Origin: Aquimarina algiphila
GTDB lineage: Bacteria; Bacteroidota; Bacteroidia; Flavobacteriales; Flavobacteriaceae
Direction: 5' to 3'
Assembly (NCBI RefSeq): GCF_007489275.1
Contig: NZ_VLNR01000022.1
Location: 1 to 64,000, forward strand
DNA length: 64,000 bases
This document shows, one piece after another, positions 32,971 to 42,982 of this stretch. Both the position numbers and the translations under genes were made by a program. The notes under the pieces are model-generated. The model ran no database searches. It was not told the origin of the DNA and was given only the letters and a program-made list of their open reading frames with translations. The stretch's first letter is position 1, and every line of letters begins with the position of its first letter.

Positions 32971-34071
32971 TTAATTTATATCTTCTCCTTTTTTAAGTTT
33001 CTCAAGAGCAGCCGTTAACCTTGGTTTAAATCTTTCTGGTGCTTTTGTCATTGCTATATTTAAAGATTTTACGGCATTTTTATAATCTCCTTTTGCAGAA
33101 TATGCCCTTGCCAAACCAAAATTTGAAGGCCATGCACCGTTATTATTCTTTACATTATCTTTTAAAATAGCTAACGCTTTATCATTTTGTTTTTGGCTAA
33201 TCAATCCGGTTCCTAATTGAAAAACCTGACTTGCATTACCTAATTTAGCTGCTTTATCAACAAGTGTCATAGCATCATTTGTTTTTCCTTGTTTTACTAA
33301 GATCTGTGATTTAAGAGATAAATTTGAGAATGTTTCTTTGCTAAAAAAGTTCCCGCTAATAGAACCATTAATCCACTCTAAAGCTTTGTCTAATTCACCT
33401 GCATTAAAAGCATAATTTGCTGCATTATCCCAATTTGATTGAGTAAACCCTGAAGTATTACGAAGGTCATTTTTAATTCCCGCCATTACTATGCTCTTTA
33501 CATCTACTTCTATTTTAAACGGAATTTCTTTTTTCTCCCATCGTAGAGCCGCTACAGTACTATTGGCTTCAATTATAGGGAACGAAAAGCTCAAAATTTC
33601 TGTGTGTGGTGCCTCTTTAGTTTTGACATCTACTCTTAAAGCATCTTCTTTTTCATCATAAAAATAACTTCCCCAAGAAGTAGAATTATTAGAAAATATT
33701 ATGGTAGCTCCTCCATCTTCTTTTAATGCTATATGTAAACCATAGATTCCTGCCTTAATATCTTTTCCTTCTACCTTTACGTCATTTGTAAATTCAATAG
33801 TTGTATTAAGATTAGCTCCGGCTCTCCAAGGTGCTGCCTTTGATGTACCAAAACCAAGGTCATTATAACCATAAGGTACTAATTTGCCCCATATTTCGCG
33901 TTCTTTTACACTAGGTCTTCCATAATCAATTGTAATATTAGTAATTCCCACACGTTGCATTACCTGTGCACGTTGGCTTCCCTCGGGCGTCTTTAATTGT
34001 GCCTTCGTATCAATTGTGAATAGCATCATTGCTGCCGCAATACATGCGATAATAAGGTTGGAGTTTTTCAT
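32971..34071 (-). CDS. Exported DUF2911 and TPR protein
   Basis: The 366 aa product has a signal peptide (cleavage near TKAQ, residue 24) and a DUF2911 domain (about 27-175) with ITIDYGRPSVKEREIWG, LVPYG, APWRAGANLNTTIEF and AGIYGLHI. The C-terminal half is helical with TPR-like repeats (about 210-360). DUF2911 proteins are periplasmic or surface proteins of Bacteroidota with unknown role. Monocistronic and closed by its own terminator. Confidence 0.85.
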   Translation of the reverse strand: MKNSNLIIACIAAAMMLFTIDTKAQLKTPEGSQRAQVMQRVGITNITIDYGRPSVKEREIWGKLVPYGYNDLGFGTSKAAPWRAGANLNTTIEFTNDVKVEGKDIKAGIYGLHIALKEDGGATIIFSNNSTSWGSYFYDEKEDALRVDVKTKEAPHTEILSFSFPIIEANSTVAALRWEKKEIPFKIEVDVKSIVMAGIKNDLRNTSGFTQSNWDNAANYAFNAGELDKALEWINGSISGNFFSKETFSNLSLKSQILVKQGKTNDAMTLVDKAAKLGNASQVFQLGTGLISQKQNDKALAILKDNVKNNNGAWPSNFGLARAYSAKGDYKNAVKSLNIAMTKAPERFKPRLTAALEKLKKGEDIN

Positions 34072-34280
34072 GACTGACTTTTTGATTTAATAATTATTTA
34101 CAAATAGAAATCGATCTCGATTTCTACCCCAAAACAATGTAAGAGGTAATTATTAATCCTAATGTTACGATAGTGTTAAACTCAATAAAAAATTAATAAT
34201 AGATTGTTAAACCACTCTTTACTTAACAACTAATTAACAAAACTATATTGCTATTATTTTTAAGGACATGCTTTAGCTTC

Positions 34281-35348
34281 TTAAAAATTAACCCCTAATT
34301 CCAATTCAAAACCAAAATCTGTTTTATATACTTTGGATGTTTGAACTTGTTGAAATATATTAGCTCCTATAACAATCCCAAAGTCTTTAAAAGGGATAAG
34401 TTTTATCCCTTGTTTTGCGTTTATACCTATCAAAAAATTAGTCCGTTTCCTGTTTTCTGTGTTTCTTGTAACTTCAACACCTATTGGCACTCCAATACCT
34501 AAACCAACATATACTCCCGGGAACATTTTAAAATATCCATCAAAACCTGCTCCTAGTGCAAAATAATCAACAGATTTGTATCCTTTATTCCTCAATGACT
34601 CTGGCTTTATTTTATAGGTACTATACGATAATACAAACGGTAAAATAAAACGATCTTCACTATCTGAAAATCCTATATAACTAATGTTATACCCTTCTCT
34701 ATTTTTACTAAAAAGTTGTTTATATGTTAAAATATCAAACCACTTACCCAATTTGGGTACTGTAGCCAAAGAAATTGGTTCTTTGGATGCCCTAAACTCT
34801 AATGTATCCTTTTCAGAAGTTTTATTTTCTTTATAGTTTTTTACAAAAAGTTGCATGCAATATTCTAATGTTGCTCTAATATTCTTTTCATGACTTTCAA
34901 ATATTCCCGATGTATTCGATATGTCAAAAATCTGATCTTCGTAATGATTAATATTAAAAATTTCTTTTAATGAATTTTCTTTTTTTTCAAAGAAAATTAG
35001 ATGCGCATATGCTCTTGTTGTTACAGTATTTATAGCACTTTGTGATTGCTGTATTTCTAATGCTTTAATTTTAATATAAATTGGCGTAGCTTCTTTTGAA
35101 AAAGGAAAAGAAACATCCATAAATTCCTGAATTGCTTTTGACGCATTTGGATTTAATATTACTGTACTTTGTTTTCCTGAGCTATTATCTACATTACCTA
35201 ATGACTTTTCTTTTCTTTCGTCCCTTATATCCTTTACATATATTGATATATTATCTGTTTCAAAGAGAACTGTATTAAGACGAATCCTTTCTTGAGCGAA
35301 TGTTGTAAAGGATATAACTAAAAGCAGTATTGTGCATTTATATTTCAT
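34281..35348 (-). CDS. Exported protein, possible outer-membrane beta-barrel end
   Basis: The 355 aa product has a signal peptide (SFTTFAQ, residues 1-18). The first ~180 residues are mixed alpha/beta. The last ~150 contain alternating amphipathic strands with Gly turns (YFALGAGFDGYFKMFPGVYVG, FGIVIGANIF) and a final Phe (ELELGVNF), features of an outer-membrane strand series. I do not recognise a family. It lies 12 bases after the gene at 35361 on the same strand and is likely co-transcribed. Confidence 0.65.
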   Translation of the reverse strand: MKYKCTILLLVISFTTFAQERIRLNTVLFETDNISIYVKDIRDERKEKSLGNVDNSSGKQSTVILNPNASKAIQEFMDVSFPFSKEATPIYIKIKALEIQQSQSAINTVTTRAYAHLIFFEKKENSLKEIFNINHYEDQIFDISNTSGIFESHEKNIRATLEYCMQLFVKNYKENKTSEKDTLEFRASKEPISLATVPKLGKWFDILTYKQLFSKNREGYNISYIGFSDSEDRFILPFVLSYSTYKIKPESLRNKGYKSVDYFALGAGFDGYFKMFPGVYVGLGIGVPIGVEVTRNTENRKRTNFLIGINAKQGIKLIPFKDFGIVIGANIFQQVQTSKVYKTDFGFELELGVNF

Positions 35349-35360
35349 AATCCCTCAATT

Positions 35361-35759
35361 TTATAAATGACTATTATACACAACTTCGACTTCTTTAATC
35401 TCTGCTACGTCAAAGCGCAGTATTAAGTTCTCAAAACTTAAACTTACGATATAGGCTTTTATCGTTTCATTGTTATCATCGATCATCAAAATATAACCAC
35501 CATTATTATTTAATATCCAGGTTCCGGTTTCTATTGTATTTTCTGACTTAGAAACAAATGTTCCATCTTCCTTAAAATGTATATAATCATTCTTTTCTTT
35601 TTTGGATGGTGAATACTCTTTGCTCTTAATTTTATAACTATTCAAATGCCAGATTTCAAACAAATTAGTCTTGTCTATTTTTTGAGCATTGATAGTATTG
35701 ATAAAAAAGATTAATCCTATTCCTATTAAAGCAAAGGCCATTTTGATTTTATATTCCAT
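35361..35759 (-). CDS. Exported lipocalin-like protein
   Basis: The 132 aa product has a signal peptide ending INAQ at about residue 26. The mature part reads as a short beta-barrel of the lipocalin-like type found in flavobacteria: LFEIWHLNSYKI, then YIHFKEDGTFVSKSENTIETGTWILNN-like strands. Ligand unknown. First gene of a two-gene unit with the one at 34281. Confidence 0.65.
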   Translation of the reverse strand: MEYKIKMAFALIGIGLIFFINTINAQKIDKTNLFEIWHLNSYKIKSKEYSPSKKEKNDYIHFKEDGTFVSKSENTIETGTWILNNNGGYILMIDDNNETIKAYIVSLSFENLILRFDVAEIKEVEVVYNSHL

Positions 35760-35961
35760 ATCGTTATTCTAATGTTTTGAACAAAAATATAGATCGCAAA
35801 AAGTATGGTGTTTGTTCTTTTTGGACAAAAACAAAAAATTGATTTTGTTAAGAAAACTTAAGTTTAAAATGGATCAGAAAACTATAAGGTTACTTTTATA
35901 GATAGTAGTGTTATGCAGAAAATTGAGCCTTAATGTATTGTATCTTTAGCTATGTATCAGT

Positions 35962-36002
35962 AAAACTCTACCAGCATGATACTATCACGATGGTAGAGTT
36001 TT
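35962..36002 (-). terminator. Intrinsic terminator of the TlpA-like gene
   Basis: AAAACTCTACCA and TGGTAGAGTTTT form a 12-base perfect stem with a 17-base loop, lying just past the stop codon of the minus-strand gene at 36018. Confidence 0.8.
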
Positions 36003-36017
36003 ATCTATTTAATATAC

Positions 36018-37247
36018 TTATTCTTTTGATAATTGATCAACAAATTCTTCAAATTCCTTTTTGAAATCAACATATTTTTGACCTGTCGCGGGCCCATTAA
36101 AACCTGTATGGATTTTACGTACTTTCCCCTTTTTATCTATAAAAATGGTCGTAGGATAGGATAACACATGATTAAGCATAGGTAATTTCTCTTGTGCCTT
36201 TTGTTTGTCTGAGGTACCATATTGAGCAAGAAGAATTGGATATTCTACATTTAATTTTTCTTTCAGTCTCTTTATTGACTTAAAGGCCTTTTCTTCAGTT
36301 TTTGCATATTCAAAAGCTAAGGCGACAAGCTTTACATCTTCAGAAGTGTTACGATTATAAAAATCTACATAGTACTTAGTTTCATCCATACAATTTGGAC
36401 ACCAGGTACCCATAATCTGCACTACTACTACTTTGTTTTTAAACTGTTCATCCTGAAGTGAAACTTCTTTTCCATTGGTATCAGGAAAACTAAACGTCAA
36501 ACTATCATACCCTTCTCTTAAGAACGTTAATGAATCTTCAGACGGTAATTTAAAGTGCTCATTTCTTTTGGCAACAAACGGTTCTTTCCAATGGTTTCCA
36601 GAATAGAAAGAGCCATTAAGGGTACTATCTGTTACTTGCGCTGTAAACAGAAATGCATGCGCACCATCAAAAGTAGATAATTGCAACTCATTATTATTCA
36701 TTACTCCTTCTAAGTAACGGTAGTCCCCGGTGGTTGTTCTAAATGTTCCTGTAACAATATTTCCATTTTGTTTAAAAATCCCTTTAGCAATATATCTATC
36801 TTCTTTATTGTCTTCACTAAAAACAGCCTCCCAATTCCCTGTAATATTGTATTCTTCCTTTGATTCAATATCAAATCTATCCTGTTCTCCATATTTTGCT
36901 TCAAATGGTACTACTCTATCCAAACTTTCTTTAATAAAACTACCCGAAATAGTCACAGAATCCACAAATTTTGCTGCAACATATCCTTCAAATACAGGAA
37001 ACTTGATGGTAATTGAATCTCCACTGACCACAACTTCATCAACATTTATAGTTTCTTCTGCATTAAAAATCTTTAAAGTATGATCTTCCATAACCTCCAT
37101 TAAAAAAGGCAGTTTTTTATTGTCCTGAACTTCTAACGTTGCTCTCCAAGGACCACTTTTAAGATGCATTATTTTGCTGGTTTGATCTTTCTTACAAGAA
37201 GAAACAATAACTAAAGAGAATAAGATAAGTGTGATAATTCTTTTCAT
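36018..37247 (-). CDS. TlpA-like thioredoxin-fold lipoprotein
   Basis: The 409 aa product has a lipoprotein signal (VSSCKK, Cys18). The first ~225 residues are beta-rich and resemble the DUF4369-like or lipocalin-like N-terminal parts seen in Bacteroidota TlpA proteins. From about residue 255 there is a redoxin domain with VVVQIMGTWCPNCMDE, in which WCPNC is the CxxC site, and a cis-Pro region SYPTTIFIDKKGKV. It should reduce disulfides in the periplasm. Partner unknown. Monocistronic. Confidence 0.87.
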   Translation of the reverse strand: MKRIITLILFSLVIVSSCKKDQTSKIMHLKSGPWRATLEVQDNKKLPFLMEVMEDHTLKIFNAEETINVDEVVVSGDSITIKFPVFEGYVAAKFVDSVTISGSFIKESLDRVVPFEAKYGEQDRFDIESKEEYNITGNWEAVFSEDNKEDRYIAKGIFKQNGNIVTGTFRTTTGDYRYLEGVMNNNELQLSTFDGAHAFLFTAQVTDSTLNGSFYSGNHWKEPFVAKRNEHFKLPSEDSLTFLREGYDSLTFSFPDTNGKEVSLQDEQFKNKVVVVQIMGTWCPNCMDETKYYVDFYNRNTSEDVKLVALAFEYAKTEEKAFKSIKRLKEKLNVEYPILLAQYGTSDKQKAQEKLPMLNHVLSYPTTIFIDKKGKVRKIHTGFNGPATGQKYVDFKKEFEEFVDQLSKE

Positions 37248-37394
37248 TATAGAAATTTTATAAAGAGTCCGGAAAGTTACTTAAAACTTACCGAATTATT
37301 TCAGTTCATTTTATATAAACATTTTGGTATCTGTTTATTTTAACAGGCAGATTCAATATATTATCTTTACCGACTGAATTAAGAAAGATCACAA

Positions 37395-39830
37395 ATGAAG
37401 ATTTCATATAACTGGCTAAAACAATTTGCTAACCTAGATTGGGATGCAGAAAAAACGGGTGAACTCCTTACTGATTTAGGACTAGAAGTTGAAGGAATAG
37501 AAGCTTACCAAAGTGTAAAAGGAGGTTTAGAAGGAGTTGTTGTAGGGCAAGTTCTTAACTGTGAGAAACATCCAAATGCAGATAAACTAAAAATCACAAA
37601 AGTTGATTTAGGAAATGGAGAACCTGTTCAGATTGTATGTGGAGCACCTAATGTATCTGCTGGCCAAAAAGTACCAGTTGCAACTATCGGAACTAAGCTT
37701 TATGACGATAAAGGTGAAGAATGGACTATAAAAAAAGGAAAAATCAGAGGCGAAGAAAGTCATGGAATGATTTGTGCCGAAGATGAATTAGGATTAGGAA
37801 AAGGTCATGACGGAATCATGGTTCTTAATTCTGACATTCCTGTTGGGACAAAGGCTGCAGAAATATTTGATATCGAAAATGACTATGTTTTTGAGATAGG
37901 ACTAACTCCAAATCGTGCTGATGCAATGAGTCACTGGGGTACAGCAAGAGATCTAAAAGCTGGTCTACTTCAAAAAGATCTTAATATAGAACTTATTACT
38001 CCGTCTGTGAGTAATTTTAGAGTAGAAAATCGATTAAAGAAAATCGATATCGAAGTTACTAATCAAGATTTAGCACCTAGATATTGCGGTTTAACAATTT
38101 CTGATATTAAAGTAAAAGAATCTCCATCTTGGTTACAACATAGACTAAAAGCTATCGGAATAACCCCTAAAAATAATGTAGTCGATGTCACCAATTATGT
38201 ATTACATGAGCTGGGACAGCCTTTACATGCATTTGACGCACATTATATTGAAGGTGATAAAATTGAAGTAAAAACAGTAGAGGCAGGAACAAAGTTCACA
38301 ACTCTTGATGAAGTAGAAAGAGAATTACACGAGGAAGATTTAATGATCTGTGATGCTGTTAAACCTCTTTGTATTGCAGGAGTATTTGGAGGAATGAACT
38401 CTGGAGTTTCAGAAACAACGACTTCTATTTTCTTGGAAAGTGCATATTTTAACCCCGTTAGTATTAGAAAGACGGCAAAAAGACATAGTCTAAATACAGA
38501 CGCTTCTTTTAGATTTGAACGCGGTATTGATCCCAATATTACAGAGTACGCATTAAAAAGAGCCGCACTACTAATACAGGAACTTGCTGGTGGAAATATC
38601 TCTAGTGAAATACTAGATCTATATCCTAAAAAAATCGAAGATTTTCAAGTGTTTTTGTCTTTTGAAAACGCAACCAAACTTATTGGAGAAGAACTTCCTC
38701 AAGAAACTATAAAACAGATTCTAACCTCGTTAGATATCAAAATTAATAGCGTTACAGAAAGTGGGATTGGTCTTACCATTCCTTCTTATAGAAATGACGT
38801 ACAAAGAGAAGCCGATGTTATAGAAGAAATTCTAAGAGTATACGGGTATAACAATATTGCATTTACTCAAAAATTAAATGCCTCGATCTCTAATATTGAT
38901 AAATTTTCAGATCATAATGTGCAAAACATAATATCAAATCAACTGGCAGGGCAGGGATTTAATGAGATGATGGCAAACTCGCTTACTACACCAGAATATA
39001 TTCATTTAAGCGAACAGTTAAAAACTGAAAATAATGTAGAAATGCTTAATCCGCTTAGTAATGATTTAGCAGTAATGCGACAGTCTATGCTCTTCTCTGG
39101 TTTAGAAGCTGTATCTTATAATAGTAACAGAAAAAGAGCAGATCTTAAATTTTTTGAATTCGGTAAAACTTATCATCATTATCAAGAAGATAGTAGAATA
39201 GAAAACAAGCATTTAAGTATCATTATTACAGGAAACCGGTCTAAAGAAAGTTGGAGAATTAATAACAGCTCCCAAGTTAGCGACTTCTTTTATTTAAAAG
39301 GTGTTGTATTATCTGTATTGGAACGCCTAAGTATAAACAGATTAAAAACAACTCCAATAAAAAACGATATATTTTCTGAAGGGATTTCATTAACTGTCGG
39401 AAAAGCTAAAGTTGTTGATTTTGGAATTATTAAAAAATCAATTCTTAAGCATTTTTCTATTGCTCAAGAAGTACTTTATGCTGATTTTAATTGGGATGCT
39501 GTTTTAGAGTATGCAAAACATAATAAAGTAAAGTATTCTGATATTTCAAAATTTCAAGAGGTACGTCGGGATTTTGCTCTTCTTTTGGATAATGATGTAA
39601 AATTTGAAGAAATTCATACCATTGCCAAACAGACCGAAAAACAACTATTAAAAGATATAAATTTGTTTGATGTTTATCAAGGTAAAAATCTACCTAAAGG
39701 TAAAAAATCATATGCAGTAAGCTTTACTCTACTTGACGAAAAGAAAACACTTACAGATAAACAAATTGACAAAATTATGAACAAACTACAACATAATTTT
39801 GAAAATAAGCTAGGTGCAGAACTTAGATAA
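37395..39830 (+). CDS. pheT: Phenylalanine-tRNA ligase beta subunit
   Basis: The 811 aa product starts MKISYNWLKQFANLDWD. It has the tRNA-binding (EMAP) domain at about 45-155 (HPNADKLKITKVDLG), B3/4 editing domain (ENRLKKIDIEVTNQDLAPRY onwards), B5 domain, the FTERIDPNI-like ligase core (FRFERGIDPNI) and the C-terminal anticodon-binding FDX-ACB domain (KFQEVRRDFALLLD). Length is normal for flavobacteria. The alpha subunit pheS is not adjacent, which is common in this group. Confidence 0.97.
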   Translation: MKISYNWLKQFANLDWDAEKTGELLTDLGLEVEGIEAYQSVKGGLEGVVVGQVLNCEKHPNADKLKITKVDLGNGEPVQIVCGAPNVSAGQKVPVATIGTKLYDDKGEEWTIKKGKIRGEESHGMICAEDELGLGKGHDGIMVLNSDIPVGTKAAEIFDIENDYVFEIGLTPNRADAMSHWGTARDLKAGLLQKDLNIELITPSVSNFRVENRLKKIDIEVTNQDLAPRYCGLTISDIKVKESPSWLQHRLKAIGITPKNNVVDVTNYVLHELGQPLHAFDAHYIEGDKIEVKTVEAGTKFTTLDEVERELHEEDLMICDAVKPLCIAGVFGGMNSGVSETTTSIFLESAYFNPVSIRKTAKRHSLNTDASFRFERGIDPNITEYALKRAALLIQELAGGNISSEILDLYPKKIEDFQVFLSFENATKLIGEELPQETIKQILTSLDIKINSVTESGIGLTIPSYRNDVQREADVIEEILRVYGYNNIAFTQKLNASISNIDKFSDHNVQNIISNQLAGQGFNEMMANSLTTPEYIHLSEQLKTENNVEMLNPLSNDLAVMRQSMLFSGLEAVSYNSNRKRADLKFFEFGKTYHHYQEDSRIENKHLSIIITGNRSKESWRINNSSQVSDFFYLKGVVLSVLERLSINRLKTTPIKNDIFSEGISLTVGKAKVVDFGIIKKSILKHFSIAQEVLYADFNWDAVLEYAKHNKVKYSDISKFQEVRRDFALLLDNDVKFEEIHTIAKQTEKQLLKDINLFDVYQGKNLPKGKKSYAVSFTLLDEKKTLTDKQIDKIMNKLQHNFENKLGAELR

Positions 39831-39872
39831 AACAACTTAGGATACGCTTTAAAAGCGCATCCCAAGTTGTTT
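39831..39872 (+). terminator. Probable terminator of pheT
   Basis: AACAACTT and AAGTTGTT form the outer stem, with GGAT/ATCC and CGCTTT/AAAGCG inside, broken by single mismatches. The T-run is weak. Confidence 0.6.
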
Positions 39873-39970
39873 AGAACTTCTAATTTGATACGACAAATTT
39901 GTGGATAATCATATTTTGTTGCATTTTTGGCGTGCCTAAACTTATTTTTTCTAACTAAACACTCAACCAA

Positions 39971-41830
39971 ATGAAAAAAATCTATGTCATTTTTCTGGCA
40001 ATTTTATCAATTAGTTTTGGATATTCACAAGACAAACTTTGGGAAGTTGATCTCAAAGAAACACTATACGAAGTAGGTTGGATCAAGCAATCTAATGATG
40101 GTCTTATTATCGCTTCTGGTGCAAAAGGTTTATTAGCCATGAACAACACCACTGGAGAAACCGTATGGCATAATAAAGAACTTAAAGCTGTTGATAAAAA
40201 CACTTTTCTTACCATTGATGGTTTACCTCTTTTTTATGTTGAATATATACCACTAGCTGGTAAAACAAGAGGTATTATTATTAACTCTAGTAATGGAGAC
40301 ATTGTTTTTGATACTAAAGATGATGGTTATAGAATAAAAGACTTTACCATATTACAAAATAATGGTGTAATCCTTTTTGAACTGACTAAAGACAAAGAAC
40401 GCTATCTTATGAGTTTCAGTCTAAAAACTTGGAAAAAAGAATGGATAACAGCGCTTGGAGAAAGTAAGGGCTTCATTAAAAGCCTTATTTCAAAAAGAAG
40501 TTTTATAGATCATGGACCATATTTTAACAAAGAGAATAATTTGATTATCGGTATCAAAAATCAAATATTTACTATAAATGGTACTAATGGAGAAATTGTA
40601 TGGAAACACGAAGCTGATAAGCGAATTAAAGCATTGGTATATTCTGACATTAATAACAGCCTTTATCTTGGTATCAAAAAATCCAATAAACTTACAGTAC
40701 TAGACCCCATAAATGGAAGTGATATAACTCCCGGTAAATTAAAACTACGAGGAACACTAATAGATGTACGTCCAGATGAAGCTAACAATCTAATTGTTGT
40801 AGAAACAGAAGGTTTTAATATTATTGATCCAAAAACAAATGTGTTTAAATGGAAAAAAAGCTTCAAAATAGATTTTCTAGACGAAGTAATTCCTCATCCA
40901 AAAGGTTTTATTGCCATTGGTAAGCATGAAAAAGATGGTACTATAGCTCTAGTTAATCCCGAAGGAGATAAAATCTGGGATAGTAAAGTTAAAGGATATG
41001 CATATTATGTGACTCCTACAGAAAAAGGTATTATGTATGTATCTACTGAAAGATCAAATATTCTTGATTTTGTAAAAGGAAAAGATGTATGGGATAAAGA
41101 TGTGAAATTTAAATCAATCCCGGCAGTTACTTATGATGAAAAGGAAGAAAAAGTAGTACTTTTTGAGAATAAAAAGGGATACAAATTTGATTTAAAATCT
41201 GGACAAATAGAATTATTTGCAGAAGATATCGCTCTAGAAAATGTGAAAAAGAAAACCCCACTTGTTGCAGAATATGTAAAAGATGGCGGATATCTATTAT
41301 TTACCGAACAACATATCTCCTTGTTATCTCCTACAGGAACCTTAAAGTATACTCAGTATTATGAACCTGCATCTAGTCTAAAAGGTTTTGCACAAATGGC
41401 TGAAATAGGATTAGCAGTGGCTGGTGTAGATCTTGATATTGGTGGAGCTTTGGAAAATATTGATCAACTTTCTGCCTTGTCTAGCGGTGTTTACAGAAGA
41501 TCAACAGATCAAAATGATGGTACAGCTACAGAATCTATGGTAGCTGGCTTATATGTTGGAGACGGTCAAAATATGGCTACTGTTTTTGAAATTACAAAAA
41601 CCAGATACTCTAATTCAAAAAGTATTAAGGACCATCAATTTATAGTAGCAAAAATAAAAAGCGACACTGCTCCTACAAAGCATTCTATAAATATGATTAA
41701 CAAAAAAACCGGAGCAATTGATAAACAAATTGATCTTTTAGATAAAACACCAAACTATCTAATAGATGTGATCGATGATGTTATTTTCATTAATGAAAAA
41801 AATCATTTGATTTCTTCATATAAGTTTTAG
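39971..41830 (+). CDS. Exported PQQ-like beta-propeller protein
   Basis: The 619 aa product has a signal peptide (ISFGYSQ, about residues 1-19) and tandem strands with WEVDLKETLYEVGW, GLLAMNNTTGETVWHNKEL, IFTINGTNGEIVWKHEA and ALVNPEGDKIWDSKV, the tryptophan-docking style of PQQ-like repeats. The N-terminal about 440 residues would form the propeller; the C-terminal part is less regular. BamB-like or ligand-binding roles are possible; function is not predictable. Monocistronic. Confidence 0.8.
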   Translation: MKKIYVIFLAILSISFGYSQDKLWEVDLKETLYEVGWIKQSNDGLIIASGAKGLLAMNNTTGETVWHNKELKAVDKNTFLTIDGLPLFYVEYIPLAGKTRGIIINSSNGDIVFDTKDDGYRIKDFTILQNNGVILFELTKDKERYLMSFSLKTWKKEWITALGESKGFIKSLISKRSFIDHGPYFNKENNLIIGIKNQIFTINGTNGEIVWKHEADKRIKALVYSDINNSLYLGIKKSNKLTVLDPINGSDITPGKLKLRGTLIDVRPDEANNLIVVETEGFNIIDPKTNVFKWKKSFKIDFLDEVIPHPKGFIAIGKHEKDGTIALVNPEGDKIWDSKVKGYAYYVTPTEKGIMYVSTERSNILDFVKGKDVWDKDVKFKSIPAVTYDEKEEKVVLFENKKGYKFDLKSGQIELFAEDIALENVKKKTPLVAEYVKDGGYLLFTEQHISLLSPTGTLKYTQYYEPASSLKGFAQMAEIGLAVAGVDLDIGGALENIDQLSALSSGVYRRSTDQNDGTATESMVAGLYVGDGQNMATVFEITKTRYSNSKSIKDHQFIVAKIKSDTAPTKHSINMINKKTGAIDKQIDLLDKTPNYLIDVIDDVIFINEKNHLISSYKF

Positions 41831-41858
41831 AGATACTAAAATTTAAAACTTAATTTCA

Positions 41859-41892
41859 AAAGAGGCTGTTTTATGAAACAGTCTCTTTTTTT
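41859..41892 (+). terminator. Intrinsic terminator
   Basis: AAAAGAGgCTGTTT and AAACAGtCTCTTTT pair with one mismatch around a short loop and run into eight T, after the beta-propeller gene. Confidence 0.82.
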
Positions 41893-42078
41893 TGATTTAT
41901 TTGTATTTGACTTTTTTTGAAATTAATCACCATCCTATCGTACACAAATTAGTTCTAAAACTTATATCTTTATCCTAAAGCAGTAGATAAAACAGTAAAT
42001 GACATATAGGTGACATAGATATGTCGTAACAAAAATCGTGAGCTCTTGATAGCTTTGTTCTAAACAAAAATCAAAATT

Positions 42079-42636
42079 ATGGAAGATCGATCAATAGCAA
42101 AAAACTTAGTATATCAACGTAAGTTAAAAGGATACACTCAAGAAGAACTCTCAGAACGAACTCACGTTACCATTCGAACTATACAACGTATTGAAAAAGG
42201 TGAATTAAATCCACATTTACAAACTGTCAAACTTCTTGCTACTGCGTTAGAAATCGAAGTTGATGACCTATTAATCTTAGAGGATCCAAAAGAAGAGACG
42301 ATTCAGAAAAAATGGCTATTACTAATGCACGGAATTCCTATTTTAGGATTAGGTATTCCCTTATGCAATATACTGATTCCTTTATTTTTATGGATTCATA
42401 AAAGAGAGGATCATAAAATTTATGATATTCATGGAAGAGCAATTGTTAATTTTCAGATCACCATTACGATCCTATTTGTATTATCTCTTATCGCATTAGT
42501 AACCATACCTGGTGCCTTTTTCTTTTTTATTGCGGTTATCCCATTTAGTATTATTGTAATGATTAAAAATGTAATATCTGCTATAAATTCTCAAAAATGC
42601 TATTATCCACTCTCTATTCCTTTTATTAAAAAATAA
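42079..42636 (+). CDS. XRE-type regulator fused to a DUF4870-like membrane domain
   Basis: The 185 aa product has an N-terminal XRE/Cro helix-turn-helix (residues 5-60, KNLVYQRKLKGYTQEELSERTHVTIRTIQRIEKG). A C-terminal part has three hydrophobic helices (about 78-95, 115-138, 142-165) and the motif HGRAIVNFQITI characteristic of DUF4870 membrane proteins. The protein is thus a DNA-binding domain tethered to the inner membrane. Target and signal unknown. Monocistronic. Confidence 0.85.
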   Translation: MEDRSIAKNLVYQRKLKGYTQEELSERTHVTIRTIQRIEKGELNPHLQTVKLLATALEIEVDDLLILEDPKEETIQKKWLLLMHGIPILGLGIPLCNILIPLFLWIHKREDHKIYDIHGRAIVNFQITITILFVLSLIALVTIPGAFFFFIAVIPFSIIVMIKNVISAINSQKCYYPLSIPFIKK

Positions 42637-42982
42637 AAAAATCAATAAAAATACTAAGCATTATATTTCTTTTGTACGTCATAAACTTCTCTAATAGTCA
42701 TACTATACGAATCTCCTTATGAATTTGGAGTATTTAAAAAAATCCATAGTGATCGTCTCATACCCATTTGATCGTATTTCAGAAAACAGGAAAAGGAGTG
42801 ATGATAATACTAGATAAATTATTCTTAAAGAACTTCTTAAAATTGTATTACATGACATTTATATTCCTTGGAAATGAAAAAAATTATATGATATACAAAA
42901 AATAAAACACATATAATATTCTAATAAAAAAAGCCAGAATCGAATGATTCTGGCTTTTATATTTTCATAAGCTTTTAGTAAT
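42637..42982. other. Intergenic region between the XRE and TPR genes
   Basis: About 345 bases of AT-rich sequence without a convincing gene. Short open frames are interrupted by stops on both strands. The right end holds a terminator at 42926-42958 for the minus-strand TPR gene. Confidence 0.5.
42926..42958 (-). terminator. Intrinsic terminator of the TPR gene
   Basis: AAAAGCCAGAATC and GATTCTGGCTTTT form a 13-base stem around GAAT; the A-run on its left supplies the U-tract on the minus strand. Confidence 0.85.
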
